Origin: Serratia surfactantfaciens
GTDB lineage: Bacteria; Pseudomonadota; Gammaproteobacteria; Enterobacterales; Enterobacteriaceae
Assembly: GCF_001642805.2 (NCBI RefSeq)
Contig: NZ_CP016948.1
Location: 2,728,001-2,792,000, forward strand
Direction of reading: 5' to 3'
DNA length: 64,000 nucleotides
The position numbers and the translations under genes are program-made. Shown piece after piece: positions 8,535 through 17,650 of this stretch. Numbering within the stretch: position 1 is the first letter of the stretch; every line of letters begins with the position of its first letter. The notes beneath the pieces are model-generated. The model was not told where the DNA came from. It worked only from the letters and a program-made list of their open reading frames with translations, and searched no databases.

Positions 8535-10274
8535 ATGTCTGAAACAAGTTCTGTTCATTCTCTTCCTATGCGCTATGCGGACTTCCCCACTTTAGTGGAC
8601 GCGTTGGATTACGCGGCGCTCGGTAATACGGGAATGAATTTTTACGACCGTCGCAATCAACTCGTGACCGTTCTCGAATATCGCACGCTGCAGCAAAAAG
8701 CGATCTCGGGCGCGCGGCGTTTATTGTCGCTGAAACTCAAGAAAGGCGATCGCGTGGCGCTTATCGCCGAAACCAGCGCGGGATTCGTCGAAGCCTTTTT
8801 CGCCTGCCAATATGCCGGCCTGGTGGCGGTGCCGCTGGCGATCCCCATGGGTGTCGGCCAGCGTGATTCCTACACCGCCAAACTGAAAGGGCTGATCGCC
8901 AGCTGTAATCCTGCGGCGATCATCAGCAGCGAAGAGTGGACGCCGCTGATCGCCTCCGCCACGGAACGCGCGCCGTCGCTGCACATTCTCAGCGACGCGG
9001 ACTTCAACGCGCTGCCAGAGCCGGCGATCGCGCTGCCGGCGCCCTCACCCGACGATATCGCCTATCTCCAATACACCTCGGGCAGCACGCGTTTTCCGCG
9101 CGGCGTGATCATCACCCAGCGGGCGGCGATGGCGAACCTGAACGCGATCAGCCGCGACGGCATCAAGCTGCGCGCCGGCGACCGCTGCGTCTCCTGGCTG
9201 CCCTTCTATCACGATATGGGCCTGGTCGGTTTCCTGCTGACCCCGGTAGCGACCCAGCTGTCCGTCGACTACCTGCGCACGCAAGATTTCGCCATGCGCC
9301 CGATGCAGTGGCTGAAACTGATCGCCAAGAACCGCGGCACGGTGTCCGTCGCCCCGCCGTTCGGCTACGATCTGTGCCTGCGCCGCAGCAACGCCAAAGA
9401 GCTGGCCGATCTGGATCTCTCCAGCTGGCGGGTCGCCGGCGTCGGCGCCGAACCTATTCCGGCCGAGCTGCTCAGCCAATTTGGCGAACACTTCAGCAGC
9501 ATCAACTTCGACAGCAAAGCCTTCATGCCTTGTTACGGCCTGGCGGAGAACACGCTGGCGGTCAGCTTTTCCGATCCTTGCTCCGGCCCGCAAACCAACG
9601 CGGTCGACCGCGATATTTTGGAGTACCAGGGTAAAGCGGTCGCGCCCGGCAAGAAGACCCGCGCCGTTTCGACCTTCGTCAACTGCGGCCGGGCGCTGCC
9701 CGGGCATCGCATCGAGATCCGCAGCGAAACCGGGCAACCGCTGCCGGAACGCCAGGTCGGCCATATCACGATTTCCGGTCCCAGCCTGATGAACGGTTAC
9801 TTCTGCGACGATGAGTCCCAGCAGCAAATTCAGGTGACCGGTTGGATGGATACCGGCGATCTGGGCTACCTGCTGGACGGCTATCTGTACGTCACCGGCC
9901 GCAAGAAGGATTTGATCATCATTCGCGGCCGCAATATCTGGCCGCAGGATATCGAGTACGTCGCGGAATCCGAACCGGAAATCCGCTCCGGCGATGCGAT
10001 TGCCTTCGTGACCGAAGAACACGACGAAGCGGCCAGAATTATTTTGCAGATCCAGTGCCGGGTCAGCTCGGAAGAACGTCGGGAACAAATCGTCCATTCG
10101 CTGAGCGCGCGCATTCAAAGCGAATTCGGCATCGCGGTGGACATTGAGCTGCTGCCGCCGCACAGCATTCCCCGCACGTCGTCGGGCAAACCCGCCCGCG
10201 CCGAAGCCAAAAAACGCTGGCTGAGCGCCTCGCTATATCCGCAACTGCCGCAGCTGGCCGGTTTCGCGCAATGA
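8535..10274 (+). CDS. fatty acyl-AMP ligase / acyl-ACP synthetase
   Basis: 579 residues from the ATG at 8535; TTG 8502 and GTG 8505 are in-frame alternatives without a better ribosome site. ANL-superfamily adenylating enzyme. The ATP-binding P-loop-like motif YTSGSTRFPRGVI is near residue 180, then WLPFYHDMGLVG, a YGLAENT motif, and GWMDTGDLGYL with GRKKDLIIIRGRNIWPQD. The C-terminal SSGKPARAEAKKRW supplies the late lysine. The YHDMGLVG and LAENTLAVSF features fit FAAL enzymes, which load fatty acids onto an ACP. The dedicated ACP is two genes downstream. The role matches AasR of the Caulobacter ceramide locus. Confidence 0.9.
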   Translation: MSETSSVHSLPMRYADFPTLVDALDYAALGNTGMNFYDRRNQLVTVLEYRTLQQKAISGARRLLSLKLKKGDRVALIAETSAGFVEAFFACQYAGLVAVPLAIPMGVGQRDSYTAKLKGLIASCNPAAIISSEEWTPLIASATERAPSLHILSDADFNALPEPAIALPAPSPDDIAYLQYTSGSTRFPRGVIITQRAAMANLNAISRDGIKLRAGDRCVSWLPFYHDMGLVGFLLTPVATQLSVDYLRTQDFAMRPMQWLKLIAKNRGTVSVAPPFGYDLCLRRSNAKELADLDLSSWRVAGVGAEPIPAELLSQFGEHFSSINFDSKAFMPCYGLAENTLAVSFSDPCSGPQTNAVDRDILEYQGKAVAPGKKTRAVSTFVNCGRALPGHRIEIRSETGQPLPERQVGHITISGPSLMNGYFCDDESQQQIQVTGWMDTGDLGYLLDGYLYVTGRKKDLIIIRGRNIWPQDIEYVAESEPEIRSGDAIAFVTEEHDEAARIILQIQCRVSSEERREQIVHSLSARIQSEFGIAVDIELLPPHSIPRTSSGKPARAEAKKRWLSASLYPQLPQLAGFAQ

Positions 10275-11185
10275 GCGGCACCGTCGCGGTGACGGGCGCG
10301 ACCGGCTTTATCGGCCGGCATATCGTCCAGGAACTGCTGGCGCAAGGGTTTAGCGTGCGCGCCCTGACGCGGCAAGCCGGAAAAGCCACCGCCGACAACC
10401 TGCAGTGGATCCCCGGCGCGCTGGAAGATCGGCCCTCGCTCACCGAACTGGTGCGCGGTGCGGAGTGCGTGGTGCACTGCGCCGGCCAGGTGCGTGGGCA
10501 TGCGGAAGCGGTGTTCACCCGCTGCAACGTGACCGGCAGCCTGAACCTGATGCAGGCGGCCAGGCAGAACGGCCGCTGCAATCGCTTCCTGTTCATGTCG
10601 TCGCTGGCGGCCCGCCATCCGGCGCTGTCCTGGTACGCCCATTCAAAACAGGCCGCCGAACAGCAACTCATCGCCGCCAGCGGCGATATCGCGCTGGGAA
10701 TTTTCCGCCCGACGGCGGTTTACGGCCCGGGCGATAAAGAGCTGAAACCGCTGTTCAACGGCCTGCTGCGCGGCGTGCTGCCCCGGCTGGGCGCGCCTGA
10801 CGCCAAACTCTCTTTTCTGCACGTGAGCGATTTGGCGCAGGCGGTCACCCAATGGTTATTGGCGCAGCCCGCGCAGCCGAATATTTACGAACTGTGCGAC
10901 GGCGTGGCCGAAGGCTATAACTGGCTGCGCCTGCGGGACATCGGCGCTGCGGTGCGCCAGGGCCCGGTGCGCCTGGTGGGCATTCCGCTGCCGCTGCTGA
11001 AAGCCATGGCGGATATCGGCGGATTGTGGAACCGCCTGATTAAACGGGAGCCGATGCTGACGCGCAGCAAAATACGCGAATTAACCCATCGCGACTGGTC
11101 CGCCAGCAATCATGCGCTGTCGCAGCAGATTAATTGGTTTCCACAGGTGAGTTTGGAGCGCGCGCTGCGTGAAGGGCTGTTTTAA
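10271..11185 (+). CDS. extended SDR / NAD-dependent epimerase-like reductase (CerR-like)
   Basis: 304-residue extended SDR. TGATGFIG near the start binds NAD(P); the catalytic pair YAHSK appears near residue 125-130 after SSLAARH. The ATG overlaps the stop of the acyl-AMP ligase (ATGA). In Caulobacter an epimerase/dehydratase-annotated protein, CerR, sits with spt and ACP and reduces the 3-keto group of the sphingoid precursor; the same role is inferred here. Resembles hopanoid-type and flavonol-reductase-like SDRs, so the substrate is set by context, not by sequence. Confidence 0.85.
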   Translation: MSGTVAVTGATGFIGRHIVQELLAQGFSVRALTRQAGKATADNLQWIPGALEDRPSLTELVRGAECVVHCAGQVRGHAEAVFTRCNVTGSLNLMQAARQNGRCNRFLFMSSLAARHPALSWYAHSKQAAEQQLIAASGDIALGIFRPTAVYGPGDKELKPLFNGLLRGVLPRLGAPDAKLSFLHVSDLAQAVTQWLLAQPAQPNIYELCDGVAEGYNWLRLRDIGAAVRQGPVRLVGIPLPLLKAMADIGGLWNRLIKREPMLTRSKIRELTHRDWSASNHALSQQINWFPQVSLERALREGLF

Positions 11186-11216
11186 TTATTCCAATTAGAG
11201 GTGTGTCAACGTTCTT

Positions 11217-11477
11217 ATGCTAAATCGCGATGCTGTAATGGATTATATCCTGACGTGTTTGCAAGGTATCGTCGAAGGCGGAGTCGAAATAAAGCCTGAT
11301 AGCGATCTCGTCAATGATCTTGGCCTGGAATCCATCAGGGTATTGGATCTGCTGATGATGCTGGAAGATGAATTAGATATCTCCATCCCGATCAATATAT
11401 TGCTTGATGTCAGAACGCCAGAGCAACTGCTTGACGCGCTGCGCCCTTATCTGGAGAAAAGCCATGGGACTGTATGA
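11217..11477 (+). CDS. acyl carrier protein
   Basis: 86-residue acidic carrier protein. The 4'-phosphopantetheine attachment site is Ser39 in DLGLESIRVLD, and the four-helix pattern is complete. It follows the reductase by 31 nt and its last 14 nt overlap the Spt-like gene. Expected job: carry the fatty acyl chain from the acyl-AMP ligase to the oxoamine synthase. It is distinct from the housekeeping AcpP (motif GADSLDTVE). Confidence 0.93.
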   Translation: MLNRDAVMDYILTCLQGIVEGGVEIKPDSDLVNDLGLESIRVLDLLMMLEDELDISIPINILLDVRTPEQLLDALRPYLEKSHGTV

Positions 11478-12636
11478 TAAATTTTCGCGGCTCGCGGGCG
11501 AGCGTGAACAATTTCAAACGTCCGGCCTGAACCCGTTCGGCACCTGCATCGACGAAGTCTATTCCGCCACCCAGGGGCGCATCGGCGATCAAAAGATTGT
11601 CCTCGCCGGCACCAATAACTACCTCGGCCTGACGTTCGACGCGCAGGCGATCGCCGCCGGCCAGGCGGCCCTGGCCGCGCTCGGCACCGGCACTACCGGC
11701 TCGCGCATGGCGAACGGCAGCTACGGATCGCACCTGACGCTGGAGCGGGAATTGGCGGAATTCTTCGATCGCCCCAGCGCCATCGTGTTCTCCACCGGCT
11801 ATACCGCCAACCTCGGCGTCATCAGCACGCTGGCGGGGCCGGGATCCGTGGTGTTGATCGATGCGGACAGCCACGCGAGCATTTACGACGCCTGCGCCCT
11901 CGGCGGCGCGGAGATCATTCGCTTCCGCCACAATGACGCCGCCGATCTGGAGCGCCGCATGCTGCGCCTGGGCGAGCGCGCCCGCGAGGCGATCATCATC
12001 GTCGAAGGCATCTACAGCATGCTGGGCGACGTCGCCCCGCTGGTGGAAATCGTCGATATCAAGCGGCGGCTGGGCGGCTATCTGCTGGTGGACGAAGCGC
12101 ACTCCTTCGGCGTGATGGGCGAGCATGGCCGCGGCCTGGCCGAAGCGCTGGGCGTCGAGCAAGACGTGGATATCATCCTGGGCACCTTCAGCAAAAGCCT
12201 GGCTTCGATCGGCGGATTCGCCGTCGGCGGCAAGGGGATGGACGTGCTGCGCTACAGCAGCCGGCCGTATATCTTTACCGCTTCGCCGTCGCCTTCCAGC
12301 ATCGCCTCGGTGCGCACGGCGCTGCAAAAAATCGCGCGCCATCCCGAGCTGCGGGAGAAACTGTGGAGCAACGCGCACCGCCTGTACCACGGCCTCGCCG
12401 AACTGGGGTATACCCTGGGGCCGCGCATCAGCCCGGTGGTGCCGGTGATGATCGGGTCGAAGGAAGACGGCCTGCGTTTCTGGCGCGAGCTGATCGCCCA
12501 CGGCGTGTATGTGAATCTGGTGCTGCCGCCGGCCGCGCCGGCGGGCGTCACCCTGCTGCGCTGCAGCGTCAATGCCGCGCACAGCGATGAAGAGATCGAT
12601 GCCATCGTGCGCGCCTTTGCCGCGCTGAAAAAATAA
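11464..12636 (+). CDS. alpha-oxoamine synthase, serine palmitoyltransferase-like
   Basis: 390-residue PLP enzyme of the class-II aminotransferase fold. The ATG at 11464 lies inside the ACP gene; an upstream ATG at 11404 would read through most of the ACP frame and is rejected. The PLP lysine is Lys244 in GTFSKSLASIGGF, a form typical of serine palmitoyltransferases; BioF and Kbl usually have GTLGKALG. His137 (ring-stacking), Asp210 and His213 (DEAHSFG) are present. Predicted reaction: decarboxylative condensation of L-serine (or another small amino acid) with a long acyl thioester to a 3-keto sphingoid base. The neighbouring ACP suggests acyl-ACP as donor. Confidence 0.88.
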   Translation: MGLYDKFSRLAGEREQFQTSGLNPFGTCIDEVYSATQGRIGDQKIVLAGTNNYLGLTFDAQAIAAGQAALAALGTGTTGSRMANGSYGSHLTLERELAEFFDRPSAIVFSTGYTANLGVISTLAGPGSVVLIDADSHASIYDACALGGAEIIRFRHNDAADLERRMLRLGERAREAIIIVEGIYSMLGDVAPLVEIVDIKRRLGGYLLVDEAHSFGVMGEHGRGLAEALGVEQDVDIILGTFSKSLASIGGFAVGGKGMDVLRYSSRPYIFTASPSPSSIASVRTALQKIARHPELREKLWSNAHRLYHGLAELGYTLGPRISPVVPVMIGSKEDGLRFWRELIAHGVYVNLVLPPAAPAGVTLLRCSVNAAHSDEEIDAIVRAFAALKK

Positions 12637-12706
12637 AGCCTTTCCCTGTCGGCCGCGGCGGCGGTGCCGGAAACGTCATCGCCGCCCTGCCGAACCGATG
12701 CGCACC

Positions 12707-13438
12707 TCAGTGCGCAGCCGTTGACACTCCATCAGCCGAATAGCGATATCCCTGCGCCACCATAAATTCCGCGATGGCCTGTTCCGCCGCCGAAAGCACC
12801 TCTTCGATCGGCCGATCGGCGTCGAGATCCACGATATCGGCGCCTTCGAACGTCAATAACGGCGTGACGGCGATCTTCTTCTCCAGCGCCGCTTTGCGAT
12901 GATCGGGCTTGCGCGCGCAGGCCACGTCCAGACTGACATTCAGCTTGAGGACCAGATCCGGTTTTTGCCCCGCCATCCATTGGAACGCCGCCCGCTCGCG
13001 CGCCGCCAGCCAACGGACAAAACGGCTGCCTTCCACATCGACGGGAAATACCGTGCCGTCATACGCGCCGGGGATCTGCGCCTGTGGAAAACGGTCGGTC
13101 AACACGATGAATCCCTGCCGGCGAAACGCCAGCATGCGGCGAAACCGCAGCAGCCGCCGCCCCACGAAAGCGATGATCACCGCAGACGGCAACAGACCGA
13201 TGCGGGATTTCTTCGTTTTGACTTTTTTGGTATTGCTCTCGATAGCCTTGCCCACCGAGCGCCCCAGCAGCGGCAATTTCGCCGCCGCGCGCCCGACGTT
13301 GCCCGCCTGTTTGCCCAGATGCACCTGCACCGCCGGACCATAATGTTTCACATACTCGATCAAATGTTCGCAAACGGTGGACTTACCCGAACCGTCGCTG
13401 CCAATAACCGCAATCAACGGCGGAAATTTTACACTCAT
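12707..13438 (-). CDS. thymidylate-kinase-fold P-loop kinase, YghR/S/T-like (paralog 1)
   Basis: 243 residues from the ATG at 13438 (AAAGAGAG upstream); a longer in-frame extension to 13657 is not supported. Walker [10 protein letters not shown] is at residues 13-21, and a DRFPQAQ motif replaces the DRY of thymidylate kinase. Later there is RKPDHR and a lid region KKIAVTP. The shared set DR[YF]PQA, REQ/RER and RKPDH defines a family with the two genes that follow on the other strand. True Tmk proteins are about 210 residues and lack this set. E. coli K-12 keeps three such proteins (YghR, YghS, YghT) of unknown function. A lipid or head-group kinase is an inference from context. Confidence 0.82.
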   Translation of the reverse strand: MSVKFPPLIAVIGSDGSGKSTVCEHLIEYVKHYGPAVQVHLGKQAGNVGRAAAKLPLLGRSVGKAIESNTKKVKTKKSRIGLLPSAVIIAFVGRRLLRFRRMLAFRRQGFIVLTDRFPQAQIPGAYDGTVFPVDVEGSRFVRWLAARERAAFQWMAGQKPDLVLKLNVSLDVACARKPDHRKAALEKKIAVTPLLTFEGADIVDLDADRPIEEVLSAAEQAIAEFMVAQGYRYSADGVSTAAH

Positions 13439-13806
13439 AATCAAACTCTCTTTCAATACGCCGGAAACGGCGCGCCTTATTTGAAGCGAAATATCACTCA
13501 CGGCCGTGGCGGCAGCGCGCAAGAAACCTTCTTCACGCGGCGCCAAACAGCACAAAAGATTAAGCGAAAATAAAAAACCTCTGCTCGTTTTCTGCCATGG
13601 GTCAGGCCGGAAGTTAACATAAAAAGCGAAACCGACCCACGCACGGATAATTAGCACAAAATAACAAGAACCAACGCCACAAATATCAATTCAAATAACG
13701 AACAAAAATACAGTTCTCATTATTTTATCGCAGCAAAGCACAATAAATATCTTGAACCCAAGGCGTATTGGAATACAATAGTTTTTTTCGCATTGGATCA
13801 ATTATT
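13439..13806. promoter_or_regulatory. divergent promoter region between kinase genes
   Basis: 368 nt, strongly AT-rich from about 13610 to 13806 within a GC-rich locus. It separates two divergent P-loop kinase genes and so likely carries promoters for both. No specific binding motif can be named. Confidence 0.4.
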
Positions 13807-14532
13807 GTGAGTCAGCAGATAAGACCTTCATCTGATCGCTCGCCCGTGCGCGTAATAGCGATAACCGGCTGTGACGGCTCGGGAAAATCCACATTGGCTG
13901 CCCGTTTGGTCGGCGCCTTATCGGCGCAGGAACCGGCAGAACTGCTGTATCTCGGCCAGTCTTCCGGGCGCATCGGCGAATGGATAAGTTCGCTGCCGAT
14001 TATTGGCACGCCCTTCGGCCGTTATTTGCTGAAGAAATCGCAGCGCGTGCACGATCGCCCTTCTACGCCGCCGGATAATGCCACGGCACTGGTTATTTTT
14101 TTACTTTCCTATTGGCGCGTTTATAAATTTCGCCGCATGTTGGCGAAAAGTCGCCGGGGCGCATTGCTGATTACCGATCGTTATCCGCAGGCGGAAGTGG
14201 CGGGTTTTCGTTTCGATGGCCCGCAACTGGCGAAAACCGCCGGCGGCAACCGTTGGATCCGCTGGCTGAGAACACGCGAGCAAAACCTGTACCAATGGAT
14301 GGCGTCTTATCGGCCGTTATTATTAATTCGGCTGGATATTGACGAGCAAACGGCCTATTCACGCAAACCCGATCACTCGCTGGCGGCGTTGCGTGAAAAG
14401 ATCGCCGTTATCCCACACCTGACGTTTAACGGCGCCAACATACTGGATTTAGACGGCCGCGAGCCGGCCAACCGTATTTTCGACGAGTCGCTGCGCGCCG
14501 CTCAAATATCGCTGAGGGCCGCCAATGCCTAG
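13807..14532 (+). CDS. thymidylate-kinase-fold P-loop kinase, YghR/S/T-like (paralog 2)
   Basis: About 241 residues from GTG 13807; TTG 13768 with AAGG upstream is an alternative start that would add 13 residues. Walker A is GCDGSGKST near residue 18. The family motifs DRYPQAE, REQNLYQWM and SRKPDHSLAAL are all present. Length matches paralog 1 from the other strand. It is followed 30 nt later by paralog 3, giving a kinase-kinase-flippase order. Function not established; presumed phosphotransfer to a lipid or sugar intermediate of this locus. Confidence 0.82.
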   Translation: MSQQIRPSSDRSPVRVIAITGCDGSGKSTLAARLVGALSAQEPAELLYLGQSSGRIGEWISSLPIIGTPFGRYLLKKSQRVHDRPSTPPDNATALVIFLLSYWRVYKFRRMLAKSRRGALLITDRYPQAEVAGFRFDGPQLAKTAGGNRWIRWLRTREQNLYQWMASYRPLLLIRLDIDEQTAYSRKPDHSLAALREKIAVIPHLTFNGANILDLDGREPANRIFDESLRAAQISLRAANA

Positions 14533-14562
14533 CCGCCAAATAACCTTTTCGTACCGAAACAG

Positions 14563-15357
14563 ATGAATAAAAATAAACTTACCGCCGAGCCGGACGCCTC
14601 CGCCACCTGCATTACCGGGCTGATTGCCGTAGTGGGCAGCGACGGCACCGGCAAGTCCACGCTGACCGCCGATCTGGTGAAAAACCTGCAGCGGCATCGC
14701 CCCACGGAACGGCGCTACTTGGGGCTCATCTCCGGCGAAGACGGCGACAAAATCAAGAAATTGCCGTTCATCGGCGTATGGCTGGAACGGCGCCTGGCGG
14801 CCAAATCCGATAAAACTCAGCGCATGAGCAACAAGCCGCCGGCGCTGTGGGCGGCGCTGATCATGTACGGCTTTTCGCTGTGGCGCGCCGCCAACCTGCG
14901 CAAGGTGCGGCGGCTGGCGCAGAGCGGCGTGCTGGTGATCAGCGATCGCTATCCGCAGGCGGAAATATCGGGTTTTTACTACGATGGTCCCGGTATCGGC
15001 GTGGAACGCGCAAAAGGCGGTTTATTGAGCCGCCTGGCGGCGCGCGAACGCCGTTTGTATCAGCAGATGGCCGTCTATCGGCCGGAGCTGATCATTCGCC
15101 TGGATATCGATGTCGATACGGCGTTTTCCCGCAAGCCCGATCACAGCTATGACGAGCTGAAAGACAAGATTGCCGCCATGGTGCGCCTGCAATATAACGG
15201 CGCGCGCATCATCGAGCTGGACGCCCGAGCCCCTTACGACGAGGTATTGAGCAACGCGCTCAACGCCATTTCCGCCGTGGTAAACGCCGCGCAGCGCCCA
15301 CAGAGCGACATCGGGCAATCCGGCGAGAGCACCGGCAAAGAAACTCAGGTTTATTAA
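14563..15357 (+). CDS. thymidylate-kinase-fold P-loop kinase, YghR/S/T-like (paralog 3)
   Basis: 264 residues with Walker A GSDGTGKST near residue 25, DRYPQAEISGF near residue 130, RERRLYQQM and SRKPDHSYDELKDK. It has a C-terminal tail of about 25 residues that is absent from the other two copies (RPQSDIGQSGESTGK). Precedes the flippase gene by 72 nt in the same direction. Three diverged copies in one locus argue for three distinct substrates or a hetero-oligomer. Confidence 0.82.
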   Translation: MNKNKLTAEPDASATCITGLIAVVGSDGTGKSTLTADLVKNLQRHRPTERRYLGLISGEDGDKIKKLPFIGVWLERRLAAKSDKTQRMSNKPPALWAALIMYGFSLWRAANLRKVRRLAQSGVLVISDRYPQAEISGFYYDGPGIGVERAKGGLLSRLAARERRLYQQMAVYRPELIIRLDIDVDTAFSRKPDHSYDELKDKIAAMVRLQYNGARIIELDARAPYDEVLSNALNAISAVVNAAQRPQSDIGQSGESTGKETQVY

Positions 15358-15429
15358 ATGCATACAGGGCAAGTGCATGACTGCGGGACACAAGATGCAG
15401 AAAAATAACGATAACGGTTGGTTTGAGTC

Positions 15430-16767
15430 ATGAAACGGTGGTTTTCCGATGGCGCGTTTCGCTCCATTTTACGTAACGCCGCCTATTTAGGTTCCGGCAG
15501 CGTGGCCAGCGCGCTGCTCGGCCTGCTGGCGCTCTCCTGCGCCGGTAAAGGCATGTCGCCTGAAATGTTCGGCGTGCTGGTGGTGATCCAGGCCTATACC
15601 AAAGCGGTCAGCGATTTCATCAAATTCCAGACCTGGCAGTTTGTGGTGCAATTCGGCACCCCGGCGCTGGAGCATCAAAATACCGGCCGCTTCCGCGACG
15701 TCGTCGCCTTCTCCTTCGGGCTGGATATCGCCAGCGGCGTCATCGCCGTGCTGGGCGGCATGGTCATGCTGCCGTTCCTGTCTCACGCCCTGGGGCTGGA
15801 CAGCGAGAGCTTCTGGCTCGCCATGCTGTATTGCACGCTGATCCCGTCGATGACCTCATCCACGCCGACCGGCGTGCTGCGCGCCTTCAACCGTTTCGAC
15901 CTCATCGCCATCCAGCAGGCGATCAAGCCGTTCCTGCAGGCGGTGGGCAGCGTCATCTCCTACTATTTCGATCTGGGGTTCCCGGGCTTTATCGTCACCT
16001 GGTACGCCTCTAACCTGATCGGCGGCACGCTGTTCTGGTGGTTCACCGCGCGCGAACTGCGCCGCCGCGATATCCACGGCGCGCTGCGGCCGCGGCTGTT
16101 CGACGTCGCACGCCGCATCGAGGGCGCCTGGAACTTCGTCTGGACCACCAACATCGCCCATACCATCTGGGCCGCACGCAACTCCTGTACCACGGTGCTG
16201 GTGGGCGTGGTGCTCGGGCCGGCCGCCGCCGGGCTGTTCAAGATCGCCATGACCTTCTTCGATGCGACGGGTACCCCGGCCAAGCTGCTGGAGAAAAGCT
16301 TCTATCCGGAGATCATGCGCCTGGATCCGCGCACCAAGACGCCGTGGCTGCTGGGCCTGCGCTCCTCGCTGCTGGCCGGCGGCATCGGCCTGGCCGTGGC
16401 GGTGTTGATGCTGCTGGTGGGCAAGCCGCTTATCTCCGCGGTGTTCGGGCAACAATACCTGGAAGCCTATGACCTGATTCAAATCATGCTGGGCGCGATC
16501 ATCGTCTCGATGATGGGCTTCCCACAGGAATCCTTACTGTTTATGGCGGGCAAGCAGCGCGCTTTCCTGATCGCGCAGGCGACGGCCTCGGCGGCCTACA
16601 TTGCGCTGCTGGTGTCGATGGCGTACGCCTTCGGCGTGCAGGGCGCCGCCTTCGCTTATTTACTTGGGCAATGTTTAGACGTTCTGTTATCCCTGATACC
16701 GACGATCGGCGCCTACCGCAATCGCTTTATGTTGGGGCTGAATGTGCCCAAAGAGAGTAATCAATGA
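15430..16767 (+). CDS. MOP-superfamily lipid/polysaccharide flippase, YghQ-like
   Basis: 445-residue polytopic inner-membrane protein with about 12 hydrophobic segments, the size of Wzx/MATE-type flippases. It begins with the amphipathic FRSILRNAAYLGSGSVASALLG segment common in O-antigen flippases, and has a mid-chain ARNSCTTVLVG and a C-terminal GQCLDVLLSLIP helix. E. coli K-12 keeps a related orphan, YghQ, beside its YghR/S/T kinases. Here it would flip a lipid-linked or lipid product of the locus across the inner membrane (inference). Its stop overlaps the next ATG by 4 nt. Confidence 0.82.
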   Translation: MKRWFSDGAFRSILRNAAYLGSGSVASALLGLLALSCAGKGMSPEMFGVLVVIQAYTKAVSDFIKFQTWQFVVQFGTPALEHQNTGRFRDVVAFSFGLDIASGVIAVLGGMVMLPFLSHALGLDSESFWLAMLYCTLIPSMTSSTPTGVLRAFNRFDLIAIQQAIKPFLQAVGSVISYYFDLGFPGFIVTWYASNLIGGTLFWWFTARELRRRDIHGALRPRLFDVARRIEGAWNFVWTTNIAHTIWAARNSCTTVLVGVVLGPAAAGLFKIAMTFFDATGTPAKLLEKSFYPEIMRLDPRTKTPWLLGLRSSLLAGGIGLAVAVLMLLVGKPLISAVFGQQYLEAYDLIQIMLGAIIVSMMGFPQESLLFMAGKQRAFLIAQATASAAYIALLVSMAYAFGVQGAAFAYLLGQCLDVLLSLIPTIGAYRNRFMLGLNVPKESNQ

Positions 16768-17633
16768 CCGCTAACACGAATTGGAAGAAGTTCTCCACCG
16801 AAACCACCCAGGCGCTGTTTGTCGCGGTGGAAGAGGACGATCTGGTCGAGGCGAATATCAGCCTGCCGCAGCAGATTGATTTGCACTGTTCCCCCGAGAG
16901 CATCCGGGACAACTACGCGCTGTGCCTGCAGTTTTGGGAAGACGGTTTTTCCCGCCGCGAGCTGCTGCAACTGGTGAACGGTTTCCTGCAAGACCCGCAA
17001 TTGGCGGCGGCCACCCGCATGCGCTACAAATATATTCGCGCCCGCTATAAGCACCTGCGCTTCGCCCAGCAGCTGTACGGCGCCTCTCATCGCGCCAACC
17101 GCCTGTTCCACACCACCACCGTGGTGCTCGGCCATTTTCAGGACGCATTTCGCAACGGCAACCAGAAGAACCTGACGCTGTACGGCAACCTGCTGCGGCT
17201 GCTGCTCAGCAAGCCGGTGTGGTCTTACGTGCGCTATGCGCTGCGCCACACCCGGCTGGAAAGCCCGCAAGGCTTTATCACCTACCGCCAGGAACAGATG
17301 CGCTCCCTGCAGACGCTGATCGCCAGCCCGGCGCTGACCGGGCATCAGTTCCACGACGTGCGCAAAATCGTCAGCCGGCAGGTGTCGTTTTACGACACGC
17401 TGAGATCGATCGATCCCGACAACCGCGAAGCCCGGCAGATCTCGCGCTTCCTGGCGGCGATTAACGGCCTGATGGGCGACCGGCATGACGTGATGGTGGC
17501 GGACAAGCTGGCCGGCGGCGATATCTATGACCGGCCGGCGACGCTGGACATCGACATCCGCCAGCGCCTGGAGCTGCTGCTGGCGCGCTTCCCGCTGTCG
17601 TTTTCCCAGCCGGCCATCGCGGCGGGCAGATAA
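16764..17633 (+). CDS. conserved protein with CHAD-like C-terminal region
   Basis: 289 residues, start coupled to the flippase stop (ATGA). Not firmly recognised. Mostly helical and rich in Arg and His; the second half has HDVRKIVSRQVSFYDTL followed by ISRFLAAINGLMGDRHDVMV. That resembles the conserved-His helical repeats of CHAD domains, which bind polyphosphate or other polyanions. The N-terminal 100 residues are acidic and unrecognised. No signal peptide or membrane segment. Its place between a flippase and an LptFG-like pair suggests a cytoplasmic accessory to lipid modification or export. Confidence 0.6.
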   Translation: MTANTNWKKFSTETTQALFVAVEEDDLVEANISLPQQIDLHCSPESIRDNYALCLQFWEDGFSRRELLQLVNGFLQDPQLAAATRMRYKYIRARYKHLRFAQQLYGASHRANRLFHTTTVVLGHFQDAFRNGNQKNLTLYGNLLRLLLSKPVWSYVRYALRHTRLESPQGFITYRQEQMRSLQTLIASPALTGHQFHDVRKIVSRQVSFYDTLRSIDPDNREARQISRFLAAINGLMGDRHDVMVADKLAGGDIYDRPATLDIDIRQRLELLLARFPLSFSQPAIAAGR

Positions 17634-17650
17634 GCGCGTTGCTCAGAGCC

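Noticed and set aside
8535..12636. Interpretation as an NRPS or prodigiosin-type (PigH) pathway
   Set aside because: There is no condensation, adenylation-peptidyl or pyrrole-forming gene; the ACP is a separate single-domain protein and a Spt-type PLP motif is present.
12707..15357. Assignment of the three P-loop kinases as thymidylate kinase (tmk)
   Set aside because: Fold and DR[YF] motif are similar, but the shared DR[YF]PQA and RKPDH motifs, 240-264 residue length and three copies beside a flippase fit the YghR/S/T group instead.
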